Shown in pieces: positions 8,714-17,476 of a DNA stretch of 33,483 bases. Made by a program: the position numbers and the translations under genes. Source of the DNA: Kribbella catacumbae DSM 19601 (GTDB lineage: Bacteria > Actinomycetota > Actinomycetes > Propionibacteriales > Kribbellaceae); the NCBI RefSeq assembly GCF_000372465.1, contig NZ_AQUZ01000079.1, forward strand, positions 2,369-35,851, written 5' to 3'. The notes under the pieces were generated by a model. That model made no database searches, was not told the DNA's origin, and was given only the letters and a program-made list of their open reading frames with translations. The first letter of the stretch is position 1, and every line of letters begins with the position of its first letter.

Positions 8714-10623
8714 AGCTGCCCCGTTCGGATCGATTCGCTGCCCAGATACCGAGCTTGCCAGGCCGCTGTTCCCTGGGGGTTCCAGCAAGCCACCTGATGG
8801 TCGGGACCGTGACTCACCAGCGACGGATCCTCGCTCCGGCAGCGGTCCTCGGCGAACTCACACCTCGCCGCAAACGCACAACCGCTCGGCATCGCCGCCG
8901 GATCCACTGGACGCCCAGCGATCACCGCCAACGGTTCTTCCAACGGCGTGTCCAGATCCGGTACTGCGGCCAGCAGCGCGCGCGTGTAGGGATGCCGCGC
9001 CCCGGTCGCGAGCTCGCTCGCCGGCAGATCCTCGACGATGCGTCCGGCGTACATCACCAGGACGCGATCGCAGACCTGTGCGACCACGGTGATGTCGTGG
9101 CTGATCAGCAGGATGGCGACGTCGTCCTCGGTCCGGATCGTCTCCAGCAGGCGCAGCACCTGCCGCTGCACGGTGACGTCCAGCGCGGTGGTCGGTTCAT
9201 CGGCGACGATCAGCGCCGGCGCACCCATCAGCCCCATGCCGATCATCGCCCGCTGCCGCATCCCGCCCGAGAACTCGTGCGGGTACTGACGCGCTCGCCG
9301 CCCGGCCGCGGGAACCCGAACCGCCCGCAGCCGATCGATGGCCCGCGCCATCGCCTGACGCCGGTTCAGCCCTTGATGCTCGCGGGCGCCTTCGGCGAGC
9401 TGCGTCCCGATCCGCTTCGTCGGGTTGAACGAGGTCATCGGGTCCTGGAACACCATCGCGAACGACGTTCCCAGCAACCGTCGCCGAGCGGCCGCAGTAC
9501 TGCGAACCGCTAACCGTCCGAGCAGCGGTGCACCGAGGAACGACAGCTCGGCTGCCCGTACTTGCCCTGGCGGCTCGATCAGCTGGGCAACGGCGAGCGC
9601 GGTCAGGCTCTTGCCGGAACCAGACTCGCCGACCACACCGACGATCTCGCCCTTGCCGATCGTGAAGCTGATCCCGCGGACCGGCGTGATCGGCCCGGGG
9701 AAGCTGACGTACAGGTCCTTCACCACCAGCACGGCCTCGTCATCATCCGTTGCCGCTGGCATGGTCTCCGCTGAACGTTCGCGCAGTCGCGGCCCGATCA
9801 TGGCCGGTACGCCGAAGCCCTTCGCGACAGCCTCACCGAAGAGGTTGAACGCCAAGCCTGCGATGACCACCGCAACTCCAGGCGCCAGCGCGGCGGCGGG
9901 ATGCACGTAGATGCCGTTGAGGCTCTCACCCATCAACCGGCCCCAGTCGTACACCGGTGGCTGCACGCCCAGCCCGAGGAACGACAAGCCGGCGAAGGCG
10001 AGCAACGCGCCGCCGGCACCGATCGTCGCGTTCACCACGAGTGGCTCGGCGATGTTCGGAAGGATGTGCCGCAGCAGCATCCGGAATCGGCCCACTCCCG
10101 CGATCCGGGCAGCGGCGACGAAGTCTCGCTCGGCGACGCCCGCCACCAATGTCTGAGTCAGCCGCGCGAACGACGGAGCCCCCGCGAAGCCGATCGCCAG
10201 TACTGCGCCTTTCGCGCCGACCCCGAAGACGACTGCGAAGAACAGTGCGAGCAGCAGGCCGGGAAACGCGACCGCGATGTTCACTACGGCCGTCGTCAGC
10301 CGGCCAGCACGCCGACCCAGCAACACTGGCGCACATCCCAGCGCGAGGCCCATGACCACCGCGATCAAGGTCGCCACCAGGGCCAGCAGGATCGACGTAC
10401 GGGAGGCGACGAGTACTCGGTAGAAGATGTCGCGGCCGAGGTTGTCGGTGCCTAGCCAGTGCTTGGCGGATGAGCCTTCCAGCAGGTGCTCAGTGTCGAT
10501 CGCGCTCGCCTGGTGGGACCAGAGCAGGGGCGCTAGGAGTGCAAGCAGGAGTACAGCGAACAGGAGTACGCCTGCGCCCGCGCCGACCGGCGTACGCAGT
10601 ACTGCGATCCATCGAGCTCTCAT
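8710..10623 (-). CDS. Fused oligopeptide ABC permease (DppC type) and ATP-binding protein (DppD type)
   Basis: Residues 1 to about 280 are a DppC-like permease: a first membrane helix (GVLLFAVLLLALLAPLL), then HWLGTDNLGRDIFYRVL, typical of DppC, several more helices, and the EAA loop (AARIAGVGRFRMLLRHILPN). After a linker near 280-300 (RSAETMPAATDDDEAV), residues 300-637 are an ATPase with Walker A GESGSGKSL, MVFQDPMTSFNP, signature FSGGMRQRAM, Walker B LIVADEP and a C-terminal GCAFAARCEFAEDRC motif. The two are normally separate proteins, but this permease-ATPase fusion also occurs in other actinobacteria. ATG 10623 overlaps the upstream permease stop by one base (TGATG). Confidence 0.93.
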   Translation of the reverse strand: MRARWIAVLRTPVGAGAGVLLFAVLLLALLAPLLWSHQASAIDTEHLLEGSSAKHWLGTDNLGRDIFYRVLVASRTSILLALVATLIAVVMGLALGCAPVLLGRRAGRLTTAVVNIAVAFPGLLLALFFAVVFGVGAKGAVLAIGFAGAPSFARLTQTLVAGVAERDFVAAARIAGVGRFRMLLRHILPNIAEPLVVNATIGAGGALLAFAGLSFLGLGVQPPVYDWGRLMGESLNGIYVHPAAALAPGVAVVIAGLAFNLFGEAVAKGFGVPAMIGPRLRERSAETMPAATDDDEAVLVVKDLYVSFPGPITPVRGISFTIGKGEIVGVVGESGSGKSLTALAVAQLIEPPGQVRAAELSFLGAPLLGRLAVRSTAAARRRLLGTSFAMVFQDPMTSFNPTKRIGTQLAEGAREHQGLNRRQAMARAIDRLRAVRVPAAGRRARQYPHEFSGGMRQRAMIGMGLMGAPALIVADEPTTALDVTVQRQVLRLLETIRTEDDVAILLISHDITVVAQVCDRVLVMYAGRIVEDLPASELATGARHPYTRALLAAVPDLDTPLEEPLAVIAGRPVDPAAMPSGCAFAARCEFAEDRCRSEDPSLVSHGPDHQVACWNPQGTAAWQARYLGSESIRTGQL

Positions 10624-11615
10624 CAGCTCTCCCGGATGGTGGATCGAGGGTCAAGCAGGGCAAGGGTTACGTCGACCACCAGGTTCACCAGCAGGACGCC
10701 AACGCCGTACACGAGGACTACGCCCTGCACGAGTGGGTAGTCCTTGGCCAGGATCGAGGAGACGATTGTGCTGCCCAGTCCCGGCCAGCCGAAGACGTTC
10801 TCGACCAGCACTGTGCCGGCGACCATCCCACCTAGCAGTAGACCGCCCAGGGTGATCGTGGCCGTCACTGCGTTGGGCAGTGCGTGCCGCAGATAGATAG
10901 CCGCCGCAGGAAGTCGCTTGGCCCGTGCAGTGCGCAGGTAGTCCGTCTGCAGTACTGCGAGCAGCTCCACCCGACAGATGCGCGCTAGGACCGCCGCAGG
11001 CCCGACGGCAAGGGAGATCACCGGCAGCACGTACGACGACATGTTGCCGCGGCCGGCGACTGGGAGCCAGTGGAGCTTCACTGCGAAGAAGTAGACCAGT
11101 CCGACCGCCAGTAGGAACTCCGGGATCGCAGCCAGGATGACTGTCGTCGACGTGAAGCTCAGTTCGGTGCGCGGCCGGCGCCCGGCCCGGGTGAGAACAC
11201 CCATGGCCAGGCCGACCGGTAGGGCGATGAGCACTGCCACCAAGAACGCCGCGACAGCCAGTTGGACGGTTGCCGGCAGGCGGTCCCGGATCACGTCGGA
11301 CACCGGGAGGCCGGTGGTGATCGACGTACCGAGGTCGCCGGTGAACAGGTGCTGCAGGAAGTGCAAGTACTGCTGCCACAGCGGGTCGTCGAGGCCGAGG
11401 GACTCGCGGCGGGCGTCGATCAGGCTCTTCGTTGCTGCTGGTCCAAGTGCTGAGCGGACCGGGTCACCTGGGATCAGGTGGATCATCAGGAAGGCCGCGC
11501 TGATCAGGATCAGGACCGACCCGACCAGCCGCGCGAGCCGGCGAACCGCGAACCGCACCCACGGGTGGCTCGTGAAGCTCGCCGTCGTCCCTGGCACGCG
11601 GACCGTCGTGGTCAC
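10623..11615 (-). CDS. Oligopeptide ABC transporter permease (DppB type)
   Basis: The 330-residue protein has the DppB layout: the first helix after an Arg-rich start (RRLARLVGSVLILISAAFLMIHLIPGDPVR), the GDP/LGL region (ESLGLDDPLWQQYLHFLQH) and an EAA-like loop (YLRTARAKRLPAAAIYLRHALPN). The final helix is followed by DPRSTIRES, a usual DppB ending. I chose GTG 11615, four bases after the binding-protein stop and preceded by GGTGAG; a longer upstream reading would overlap the binding-protein gene by about 170 bases and is implausible. It forms the channel with the permease half of the next gene. Confidence 0.92.
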   Translation of the reverse strand: MTTTVRVPGTTASFTSHPWVRFAVRRLARLVGSVLILISAAFLMIHLIPGDPVRSALGPAATKSLIDARRESLGLDDPLWQQYLHFLQHLFTGDLGTSITTGLPVSDVIRDRLPATVQLAVAAFLVAVLIALPVGLAMGVLTRAGRRPRTELSFTSTTVILAAIPEFLLAVGLVYFFAVKLHWLPVAGRGNMSSYVLPVISLAVGPAAVLARICRVELLAVLQTDYLRTARAKRLPAAAIYLRHALPNAVTATITLGGLLLGGMVAGTVLVENVFGWPGLGSTIVSSILAKDYPLVQGVVLVYGVGVLLVNLVVDVTLALLDPRSTIRES

Positions 11616-11619
11616 CGGC

Positions 11620-13200
11620 TCACCCCAGCATCCGGATCGATCCCGGGACGACGCTGCCCTCAGCCAGCTCGAAGGTCGCGCCCTTCCCGAAGATCGGCAC
11701 GGTCGTGTTGACGAACGGCACCATGTTGACCTGCTTGAACAGGGCACGCTCGGCAGCCGCCCAATCCCCGCAGCCGTCCGTCCCGGCAATCGTCGACGCC
11801 TTGCGGACCGCGGCGTCGTACTCGGGGTTCTTGATGGCGGAGAAGTTGCTGCCGCTCGGCGGCGTCGTACCGGACAGGAAGCTGACCAACTGGCTGGGCA
11901 GGGAGACAGTCAGCGGGAACAGACCGGCGTGCCAGGTGCCTTGGCCCGCGAGCACGACCGTGCTGAACTCGGCGGTGGAGACAGCCTTGAGTGAGGCCTC
12001 GACACCCAGCTCGCCCCAGGCTTTCTGCAGCAGCTCTGCGCCGGACTGCAACGTGGGACCGAGGCTCGTCGGGTAGTAGAAGACGAGGGACAGCTTGGTC
12101 CCGCCCTTCTCCCGGATTCCGCCGGCGCCCGCCTTCCAGCCGGCTGCGTCGAGGGCAGCCTTGGCCGCGTCCAGGTCATGGCCGGGCAGGTTGCCGGTGA
12201 CGGTGTCGTCGGCGCAGGGACCCATGCCGGGGGCAACCAACTTGGTGGCCGGGCTGCCGGTTCCGCCGGTGATCACTTTGCCGAGCTGGGCCAGGTCGAG
12301 GGCTTGCGTCAGCGCCCGGCGTACAGCGAGGTCCGCGGTCGGCAGGCCGGCCTTCTGGTTGAACCAGAGCTCACCCAGTGGGGTGCCGGCGCTGCGGGTG
12401 AAGAGCTTCTGCGCTTCCAGTCGCTGCTTGTCCGGTCCGGCGATGGCGACGATGTTGACCTGACCGGCGACCAGCAGGTTCGCCGAGGTGGTCTCGTTGG
12501 CGACGACCTTGAGCACCACCTTGTCCGGCAGACCGGGCTCGTCGGCCTTGAAATCACCCGGGCCCCACGCGTACTCCTTGCGACGGGTGAGCGTGTAGTG
12601 GTCGCCAGGGACGGCCTCCGCCACCGTGTACATCCCGGTGCCGTCCGAGCCCTGCTTGAGCAGGTTGCGATCCTTCATGCCCTTGCCGCAGACGATGTGC
12701 AGGCCACCGATGTTGCGGACCAGGAACGCGTCGGGAGCAGCAGCGGTGACCGTGATCGTGCCGGTCGCGTCGTCGGCAGTGGCCTTGGCGCCTGCCGGCA
12801 CGAAGACGCCGATCCGGGTCGACTTGTTGGCCGGGTCACCGACGAAGTTGATGTTCTGCGCGACCGTGCTCGCGGTCAGCGGAGTGCCGTCCGCGCAGGT
12901 GATGCCCTTGCGCAGCGTGTACTTCGCGGTGGTGGCCGTGCCTTCCCACTTCTCCGCGAGACCCGCCACCGGCTTGCCGTCCTTGCCGATGTTGACCAGG
13001 GCGTCGTACAGGAACCAGTCGACCTGCATGGTGACCGACAGCGAGGTGAACTGCGGGTCCAGGTTTCCGGGGTCGGCGCCCAGGGCCATGGTGAGCGTCT
13101 GCCCGGCGACCGGCTGACCGGCACCGCTGGGTTCCTCGCCCGAACTGCAGGCGGACAGGACCAGTCCGACGGCCAGTACGCCGATGATTGCGGATCTCAT
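11620..13200 (-). CDS. ABC transporter substrate-binding lipoprotein, family 5 (peptide)
   Basis: The 526-residue protein starts with a lipoprotein signal (MRSAIIGVLAVGLVLSAC, lipid Cys18) and continues with a family-5 solute-binding fold: LTMALGADPGNLDPQFTSL, WFLYDALVNIGKDGKPVAGL, LAEKWEGT and the late AGTDGCGDWAAAERALFKQ. The family binds di- and oligopeptides, nickel or sugars; the downstream Dpp permeases and peptidases point to peptides. GGAGG precedes ATG 13200, 24 bases after the S12 hydrolase stop. The mature protein would sit on the outer face of the membrane and feed the transporter. Confidence 0.93.
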   Translation of the reverse strand: MRSAIIGVLAVGLVLSACSSGEEPSGAGQPVAGQTLTMALGADPGNLDPQFTSLSVTMQVDWFLYDALVNIGKDGKPVAGLAEKWEGTATTAKYTLRKGITCADGTPLTASTVAQNINFVGDPANKSTRIGVFVPAGAKATADDATGTITVTAAAPDAFLVRNIGGLHIVCGKGMKDRNLLKQGSDGTGMYTVAEAVPGDHYTLTRRKEYAWGPGDFKADEPGLPDKVVLKVVANETTSANLLVAGQVNIVAIAGPDKQRLEAQKLFTRSAGTPLGELWFNQKAGLPTADLAVRRALTQALDLAQLGKVITGGTGSPATKLVAPGMGPCADDTVTGNLPGHDLDAAKAALDAAGWKAGAGGIREKGGTKLSLVFYYPTSLGPTLQSGAELLQKAWGELGVEASLKAVSTAEFSTVVLAGQGTWHAGLFPLTVSLPSQLVSFLSGTTPPSGSNFSAIKNPEYDAAVRKASTIAGTDGCGDWAAAERALFKQVNMVPFVNTTVPIFGKGATFELAEGSVVPGSIRMLG

Positions 13201-13224
13201 GGTGCCTCCGGGTGGAAGGTCGGA

Positions 13225-14613
13225 TCAGGCTGACGCGCGGCGGATAGCCCGGCCGCTGTGGATGAAGAGGGCGCGACCGGCCGATTCGTTCCCCAGGAAG
13301 ATGAACGGGGTGTGAATGCCGTTCTCGGCCTTCAGCGCGATCAGGCTCTCCTCGCTCCGGCCGACCAGTTCGACCGGTTCGGGGGCGGGGCCGAGCTCGG
13401 CGAAGATTCCCTTCGGCGTCTGGTCGAGCCAGAACTTCCCGTCCTCGTCCTGCCTGACAGTGAGGTCGGCGACGTCGCAGCTGTAGGTGCCGAGGACCCG
13501 GTTCGCATCGACCGGTACGTGCGTGGCCGGCGGGGTGGGCAGCGCGGGCAGGTCCAGGGCGGCGAGCTCCTTGACTACGTGGCCGAGGACGGTCTCATAC
13601 AGCCCGATCACGTCGCCGCCGTTGGTCAGCAGGGTGACGGCCAGGCCGTGCTCGGGTACCACGCGCAGGAACGCGTTCTGGCCGATCGTGCCGCCGTCGT
13701 GGCCGATCACCGTGGTGCCGTTCCAGTCGAAGAGCTCCCAGCCGAGTCCCCACGAGTCGCCCATCATGCCGAGCGCCGGGAGGTTGACCTGCGACTCCTG
13801 CATCGCCTTGACGCTCGCCGGACTCAGTACCGCAGTACCGTCTGCTGCTGTGCCTGAGTCGAGGTGCATCCGGGCGAAAGCCAGTAAGTCGCGTGGTCGC
13901 ATCGCGAGCATGGCGCCCGCGGGTGCCATGGATCGATTCAGCGCCCAGACCGGCGCCGGTTCCGGCTCAGCGTCGGGAGCGGGCCGGATATGGCCGACCG
14001 CGGCGCGGTGCAGGATCGCCTCGTACGGGTCGGTGGCAGCGTGCTTGAGGCCGAGCGGGGTGAAGACGTGCTCCCGCAAGACGGTGTCGAACGGCTTCTC
14101 CCGCAGTACTTCGACCAGACGGCCCAGGACCGAGAAGGCCGCGTTGTTGTAGGAGAACATCTCGCCAGGCGGGAAGAGCTGACTGACCTCGGCGAGCGTG
14201 GCGAGGTACTTCTCGACGGCGTCGTCGCCCTTGCCCGTCTCGTTGAAGATGTCGCCCTCGAAGCCGGACGTGTGGCACAGCAACTGCCGGACGGTGATGA
14301 CGGCCGCCGCCGCGTCGTCGCCGAGAACGAACTCCGGGAGATACCCACGGACCAGTCCGTCGAGGTCGACCTTGCCTTCGTCGACGAGCTGCATCACCAG
14401 CGTCGTCGTCCAGACCTTCGTGATCGAGCCGATCTGGAACACCGTGTCGGGAGTCGCCTCGACGCCGGTCGCCTTGCTCAGTACGCCGGCCGCGTGGTCG
14501 ATCACCTCGCCGCCGAACAGCACACCGACCGCCGCACCCGGGACCGCATGCTCGGCCAGCAACGCCGGCAGCCGGTCTTGTAGCCACGTCTCGATCTCGC
14601 TAAGGGTCGCCAT
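13225..14613 (-). CDS. S12-family serine hydrolase (beta-lactamase / D-aminopeptidase-like), first gene of the operon
   Basis: The 462-residue protein is a class C beta-lactamase-like hydrolase with SITK (Ser63, Lys66), SYNN (Tyr155) and HDGGT (His305) as the three catalytic boxes, then a C-terminal beta domain (from about 365). No signal peptide is visible, which argues against a secreted beta-lactamase or a cell-wall PBP and for a cytosolic peptidase or esterase. It is a clear paralogue of the S12 half of the fusion gene at 4305-7655 (for example FQIGSxxKVWTxTLVMQLVDEG in both). The family includes D-aminopeptidases and D-Ala-D-Ala peptidases, which suits the racemase operon. No Shine-Dalgarno is visible; a TAGCGT -10-like box ends seven bases upstream, so the transcript may be leaderless. 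Confidence 0.88.
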   Translation of the reverse strand: MATLSEIETWLQDRLPALLAEHAVPGAAVGVLFGGEVIDHAAGVLSKATGVEATPDTVFQIGSITKVWTTTLVMQLVDEGKVDLDGLVRGYLPEFVLGDDAAAAVITVRQLLCHTSGFEGDIFNETGKGDDAVEKYLATLAEVSQLFPPGEMFSYNNAAFSVLGRLVEVLREKPFDTVLREHVFTPLGLKHAATDPYEAILHRAAVGHIRPAPDAEPEPAPVWALNRSMAPAGAMLAMRPRDLLAFARMHLDSGTAADGTAVLSPASVKAMQESQVNLPALGMMGDSWGLGWELFDWNGTTVIGHDGGTIGQNAFLRVVPEHGLAVTLLTNGGDVIGLYETVLGHVVKELAALDLPALPTPPATHVPVDANRVLGTYSCDVADLTVRQDEDGKFWLDQTPKGIFAELGPAPEPVELVGRSEESLIALKAENGIHTPFIFLGNESAGRALFIHSGRAIRRASA

Positions 14614-14619
14614 GGCCTG

Positions 14620-14695
14620 ACGCTAGAGCCGTTGGGGCGGCGAGTATTCGTCGCGGACGACAACTGCCCAGCCCGATTTCGTCAGCCCCGACGAA
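14620..14695 (-). promoter_or_regulatory. Putative operon promoter with paired TTCGTC...GACGAA palindromes
   Basis: On the minus strand TAGCGT (14625-14620) is a TANNNT -10 candidate placed so that transcription would start at or near the ATG at 14613. Upstream lie TTCGTC-GCG-GACGAC (14647-14661) and TTCGTC-N6-GACGAA (14678-14695), starting 31 bases apart. They resemble the pair at 1093 and 1124 upstream of the PucR-like gene. If the start point is right, they are centred near -41 and -73, positions that could serve an activator. The remaining sequence up to 14932 is C-rich and carries three degenerate copies of a CCGAGCCRCCA motif (14705, 14730, 14751); nothing coding is seen there. Confidence 0.45.
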
Positions 14696-14932
14696 GTGGC
14701 AGCACCGAGCCACCACCCCCACCCTTGCCACCGAGCCGCCACCCCGGCGCCCGAGCCGCCATCGCGCGCCGGCCGCGCTGGGATCGGCGGACACCCATGC
14801 CAGCAAACCCGGGCCAGGGCGGGGTGGGATGCGTTTGCCGGGGGTGATTGGCGGGGGATTGATGGGCTGGGGGTCCGCACTCCCGGACCGCCGAGCGGGA
14901 ACAACGGCGTCGGACTTACGCTTGAGGGTGTT

Positions 14933-16138
14933 ATGACCCCAACTCCGGCCCGCCGTACGGTCTATCTCGACCACGCCGCGACGACTCCGATGCTGCCCGT
15001 GGCGATCGAGGCGATGGCCTCTCACCTCGGGCGGACCGGCAATGCATCGTCGTTGCACGGGTCCGGGCGGGCGGCGCGGCGGACGGTCGAGGAGTCGCGG
15101 GAGACGATCGCCGAGGCGCTGGGCGCCCAGCCGAGCGAGGTGGTGTTCACCTCGGGCGGCACGGAGGCGGACAACCTCGCCTTGAAGGGGCTCTGGTGGG
15201 CCCGATTGGCCGAAGACCCGCGTCGCCGCCGCATCCTGCTGAGCGGGATCGAGCACCACGCAGTACTGGATCCGGCCGTCTGGCTCGCGGAGCACGAGGG
15301 TGCCGAGCTCGAGTGGCTGCCGGTCGACGAGCTGGGCCGGGTCCGGCCCGAGGACGTGCGGCGGGCGATCGAGTCCGATCCGGAGTCCGTGTCCTTCGTC
15401 ACGTTGATGATGGCCAACAACGAGGTCGGCACGCTGCAGCCGGTCCAGGAGGTCGCGGCGCTGGCCAAGGCCCACGCGATCCCCGTGCACACCGACGCCG
15501 TCCAGGCGGTCGGGCAGGTGCCGGTGGACTTCTCCGAGCTGGGTGTCGACGCGATGACGGTGTCCGGGCACAAGGTCGGCGGCCCGTACGGGATCGGTGC
15601 GCTGGTGGTCCACAAGGAGACCAAGCTGGTGCCGATCGTGCACGGCGGCGGCCAGGAGCGCGACGTACGGTCCGGCACGCTGGACAGTCCGGCGACGGCC
15701 GGGTTCGCGGTGGCGATCGAGCACTCGGTCAAGCACCAGGCGTCGTACGCGCTGCAGCTCAGCGCGCTGCGGGACGACCTGATCGCGGGCATCACGAGCA
15801 CCATCCCGGGCGCGATGCTGTCGGGCGACCCGGTACGACGCTTGCCCGGTAACGCACACTTGTCGTTCAAGGACTGCGAAGGCGACTCGTTGCTCCTGCT
15901 GCTCGACGCGCGCGGGATCGAGGTCTCGACCGGGTCGGCCTGCAACGCCGGTGTCGCCGAGCCGAGCCACGTGCTGCTGGCGATGGGGTACGACGACCAG
16001 CGCGCTCGCGGTTCCTTGCGGTTCACCTTGGGTCACACGTCCAGCCGGGCCGACGTGGACGCAGTACTGAATGCCATCGGGCCCGTCGTCGAGCGGGCGA
16101 TGTCCGCCGGATTGCAGAACGTAGGAAGGAACAACTGA
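14933..16138 (+). CDS. iscS: Cysteine desulfurase (IscS/NifS class)
   Basis: The 401-residue PLP enzyme opens with VYLDHAATTPM and has TSGGTEADNLALKG, HTDAVQAVGQV, the PLP lysine in SGHKVGGPYG (K214) and the persulfide cysteine in STGSACNAG (C337). It moves sulfur from cysteine to acceptors. The one-base overlap with mnmA directly downstream (TGATG) says its sulfur feeds tRNA 2-thiouridine synthesis, as in the mycobacterial iscS-mnmA pair. ATG 14933 has GAGGG six bases upstream; longer in-frame starts into the C-rich upstream region lack homology. Iron-sulfur assembly may also draw on it. Confidence 0.95.
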   Translation: MTPTPARRTVYLDHAATTPMLPVAIEAMASHLGRTGNASSLHGSGRAARRTVEESRETIAEALGAQPSEVVFTSGGTEADNLALKGLWWARLAEDPRRRRILLSGIEHHAVLDPAVWLAEHEGAELEWLPVDELGRVRPEDVRRAIESDPESVSFVTLMMANNEVGTLQPVQEVAALAKAHAIPVHTDAVQAVGQVPVDFSELGVDAMTVSGHKVGGPYGIGALVVHKETKLVPIVHGGGQERDVRSGTLDSPATAGFAVAIEHSVKHQASYALQLSALRDDLIAGITSTIPGAMLSGDPVRRLPGNAHLSFKDCEGDSLLLLLDARGIEVSTGSACNAGVAEPSHVLLAMGYDDQRARGSLRFTLGHTSSRADVDAVLNAIGPVVERAMSAGLQNVGRNN

Positions 16139-17226
16139 TGCGGGTACTCGCAGCCATGTCCGGCGGGGTCGACTCCGCCGTCGCGGCGGCGCGGATGGCC
16201 GAAGCCGGGCACGACGTGGTCGGTGTGCACCTGGCGCTGAGCCGCAACCCGCAGTCGTACCGCAGTGGCGCGCGCGGCTGCTGCACGATCGAGGACTCCC
16301 GCGACGCCCGCCGCGCCGCCGACGTGATCGGCATCCCGTTCTACATCTGGGATCTGGCCGAGCGGTTCCACGCCGACGTGGTCGAGGACTTCGTCGCGGA
16401 GTACGCGGCCGGCCGGACGCCGAACCCGTGTCTGCGCTGCAACGAGAAGGTCAAGTTCAGCGCGGTGCTCGAGCGGGCCCTCGCGCTGGAGTTCGACGCC
16501 GTCGCGACCGGGCACTACGCGCAGATCGTGGAGACCGCCGCGGGCCGTGAGCTGCACCGCGCGGTGGATCCGGCCAAGGACCAGTCCTATGTGCTCGGGG
16601 TGCTCACCCAGCAACAGCTCCAGCACGCGTTCTTCCCGCTCGGTGACACGCCCAAGACCGAGATCCGCGCCGAGGCCGAGCGCCGCGGCCTGTCGGTGGC
16701 GGCCAAGCCGGACAGCCACGACATCTGCTTCATTGCCGACGGCAACACTCCGGGCTTCCTCAGCAAGCAGCTGGGCGAGTCGCCGGGGGACATCGTCGAC
16801 GCCCAGGGCAACAAGCTGGGCGAGCACAAGGGCACCCACGGCTTCACCGTCGGCCAGCGCAAGGGCCTGAAGATCGGCACGCCGGCCGCCGACGGCAAGC
16901 CCCGGTTCGTCCTCGACATCAGCCCGGTCGACCGCACGGTGACGGTCGGCTCCCGCGCCGAGCTTGCCGTCGAGCGGCTGACCGCGTCGAAGCCTCGCTG
17001 GTGTGGTCCCGCGCCGACCGAGACGTTGCACGTGAAGGCGCAGTTGCGCGCTCACGGCGAAGAGATCGCAGTCACCGCGCGACTCGAGGGCGACCAGGTA
17101 CTGGTCGAGTTCGACGAGCCCGCCGACGCGGTCGCGCCCGGTCAGGCGGTCGTCCTGTACGACGGCACCCGGGTGATCGGCTCCGCCACCATCGACACGG
17201 TCGAGCGCGCAACCCAGAAGGTGTGA
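16138..17226 (+). CDS. mnmA: tRNA-specific 2-thiouridylase MnmA
   Basis: The 362-residue enzyme thiolates U34 of Lys, Glu and Gln tRNAs. It shows the PP-loop AMSGGVDSAVAA at the N-terminus, TPNPCLRCN with catalytic C98, TGHYAQI, KDQSYVL, and SHDICFI with the second catalytic cysteine C197. The C-terminal beta-barrel holds HGFTVGQRKGL and LDISPVDRTVTVG. Length is normal for the family. It is translationally coupled to the cysteine desulfurase. Confidence 0.97.
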   Translation: MRVLAAMSGGVDSAVAAARMAEAGHDVVGVHLALSRNPQSYRSGARGCCTIEDSRDARRAADVIGIPFYIWDLAERFHADVVEDFVAEYAAGRTPNPCLRCNEKVKFSAVLERALALEFDAVATGHYAQIVETAAGRELHRAVDPAKDQSYVLGVLTQQQLQHAFFPLGDTPKTEIRAEAERRGLSVAAKPDSHDICFIADGNTPGFLSKQLGESPGDIVDAQGNKLGEHKGTHGFTVGQRKGLKIGTPAADGKPRFVLDISPVDRTVTVGSRAELAVERLTASKPRWCGPAPTETLHVKAQLRAHGEEIAVTARLEGDQVLVEFDEPADAVAPGQAVVLYDGTRVIGSATIDTVERATQKV

Positions 17227-17230
17227 GCCC

Positions 17231-17476
17231 ATGCTCCGGATGAAGGACACCTGCGAGCGCTGCACCGCCCAGCTCGGCCCGGCCGACGACGCGGTCATCT
17301 GCAGCTACGAATGCACCTTCTGCCCGGCGTGCTCCGACGCCATGTCCGCCGTCTGCCCGAACTGCGGCGGTGAGCTGGTCAGCCGGCCGAAGCGAACCAC
17401 CGGCGCGACGCAGATCGCTTCGCGGGCGCCCGGTCGGGTCACCAGGTACCTCAAGCGGAACAGGAACACCACGTGA
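17231..17476 (+). CDS. DUF1272 small zinc-ribbon-like protein
   Basis: The 81-residue protein has CERC near the start, then CSYECTFCPACSD and CPNCGG, giving paired cysteines typical of DUF1272 (a probable zinc-binding family of unknown role). The tail is basic (RVTRYLKRNRNTT). It starts four bases after mnmA, and its stop overlaps the next GTG by four bases (GTGA), so it is translated with the tRNA-thiolation genes. ATG 17240 (MKDTCERC) is an alternative start. Confidence 0.85.
   Translation: MLRMKDTCERCTAQLGPADDAVICSYECTFCPACSDAMSAVCPNCGGELVSRPKRTTGATQIASRAPGRVTRYLKRNRNTT

Noticed and set aside
13225..14613. Antibiotic-resistance beta-lactamase
   Set aside because: No signal peptide and operon context with peptide import argue for a peptidase or esterase; the SxxK/YxN boxes are shared by the whole S12 class.
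14600..16036. Minus-strand frame (478 codons) opposite the cysteine desulfurase
   Set aside because: It is the complement of a conserved PLP enzyme with intact active-site residues.
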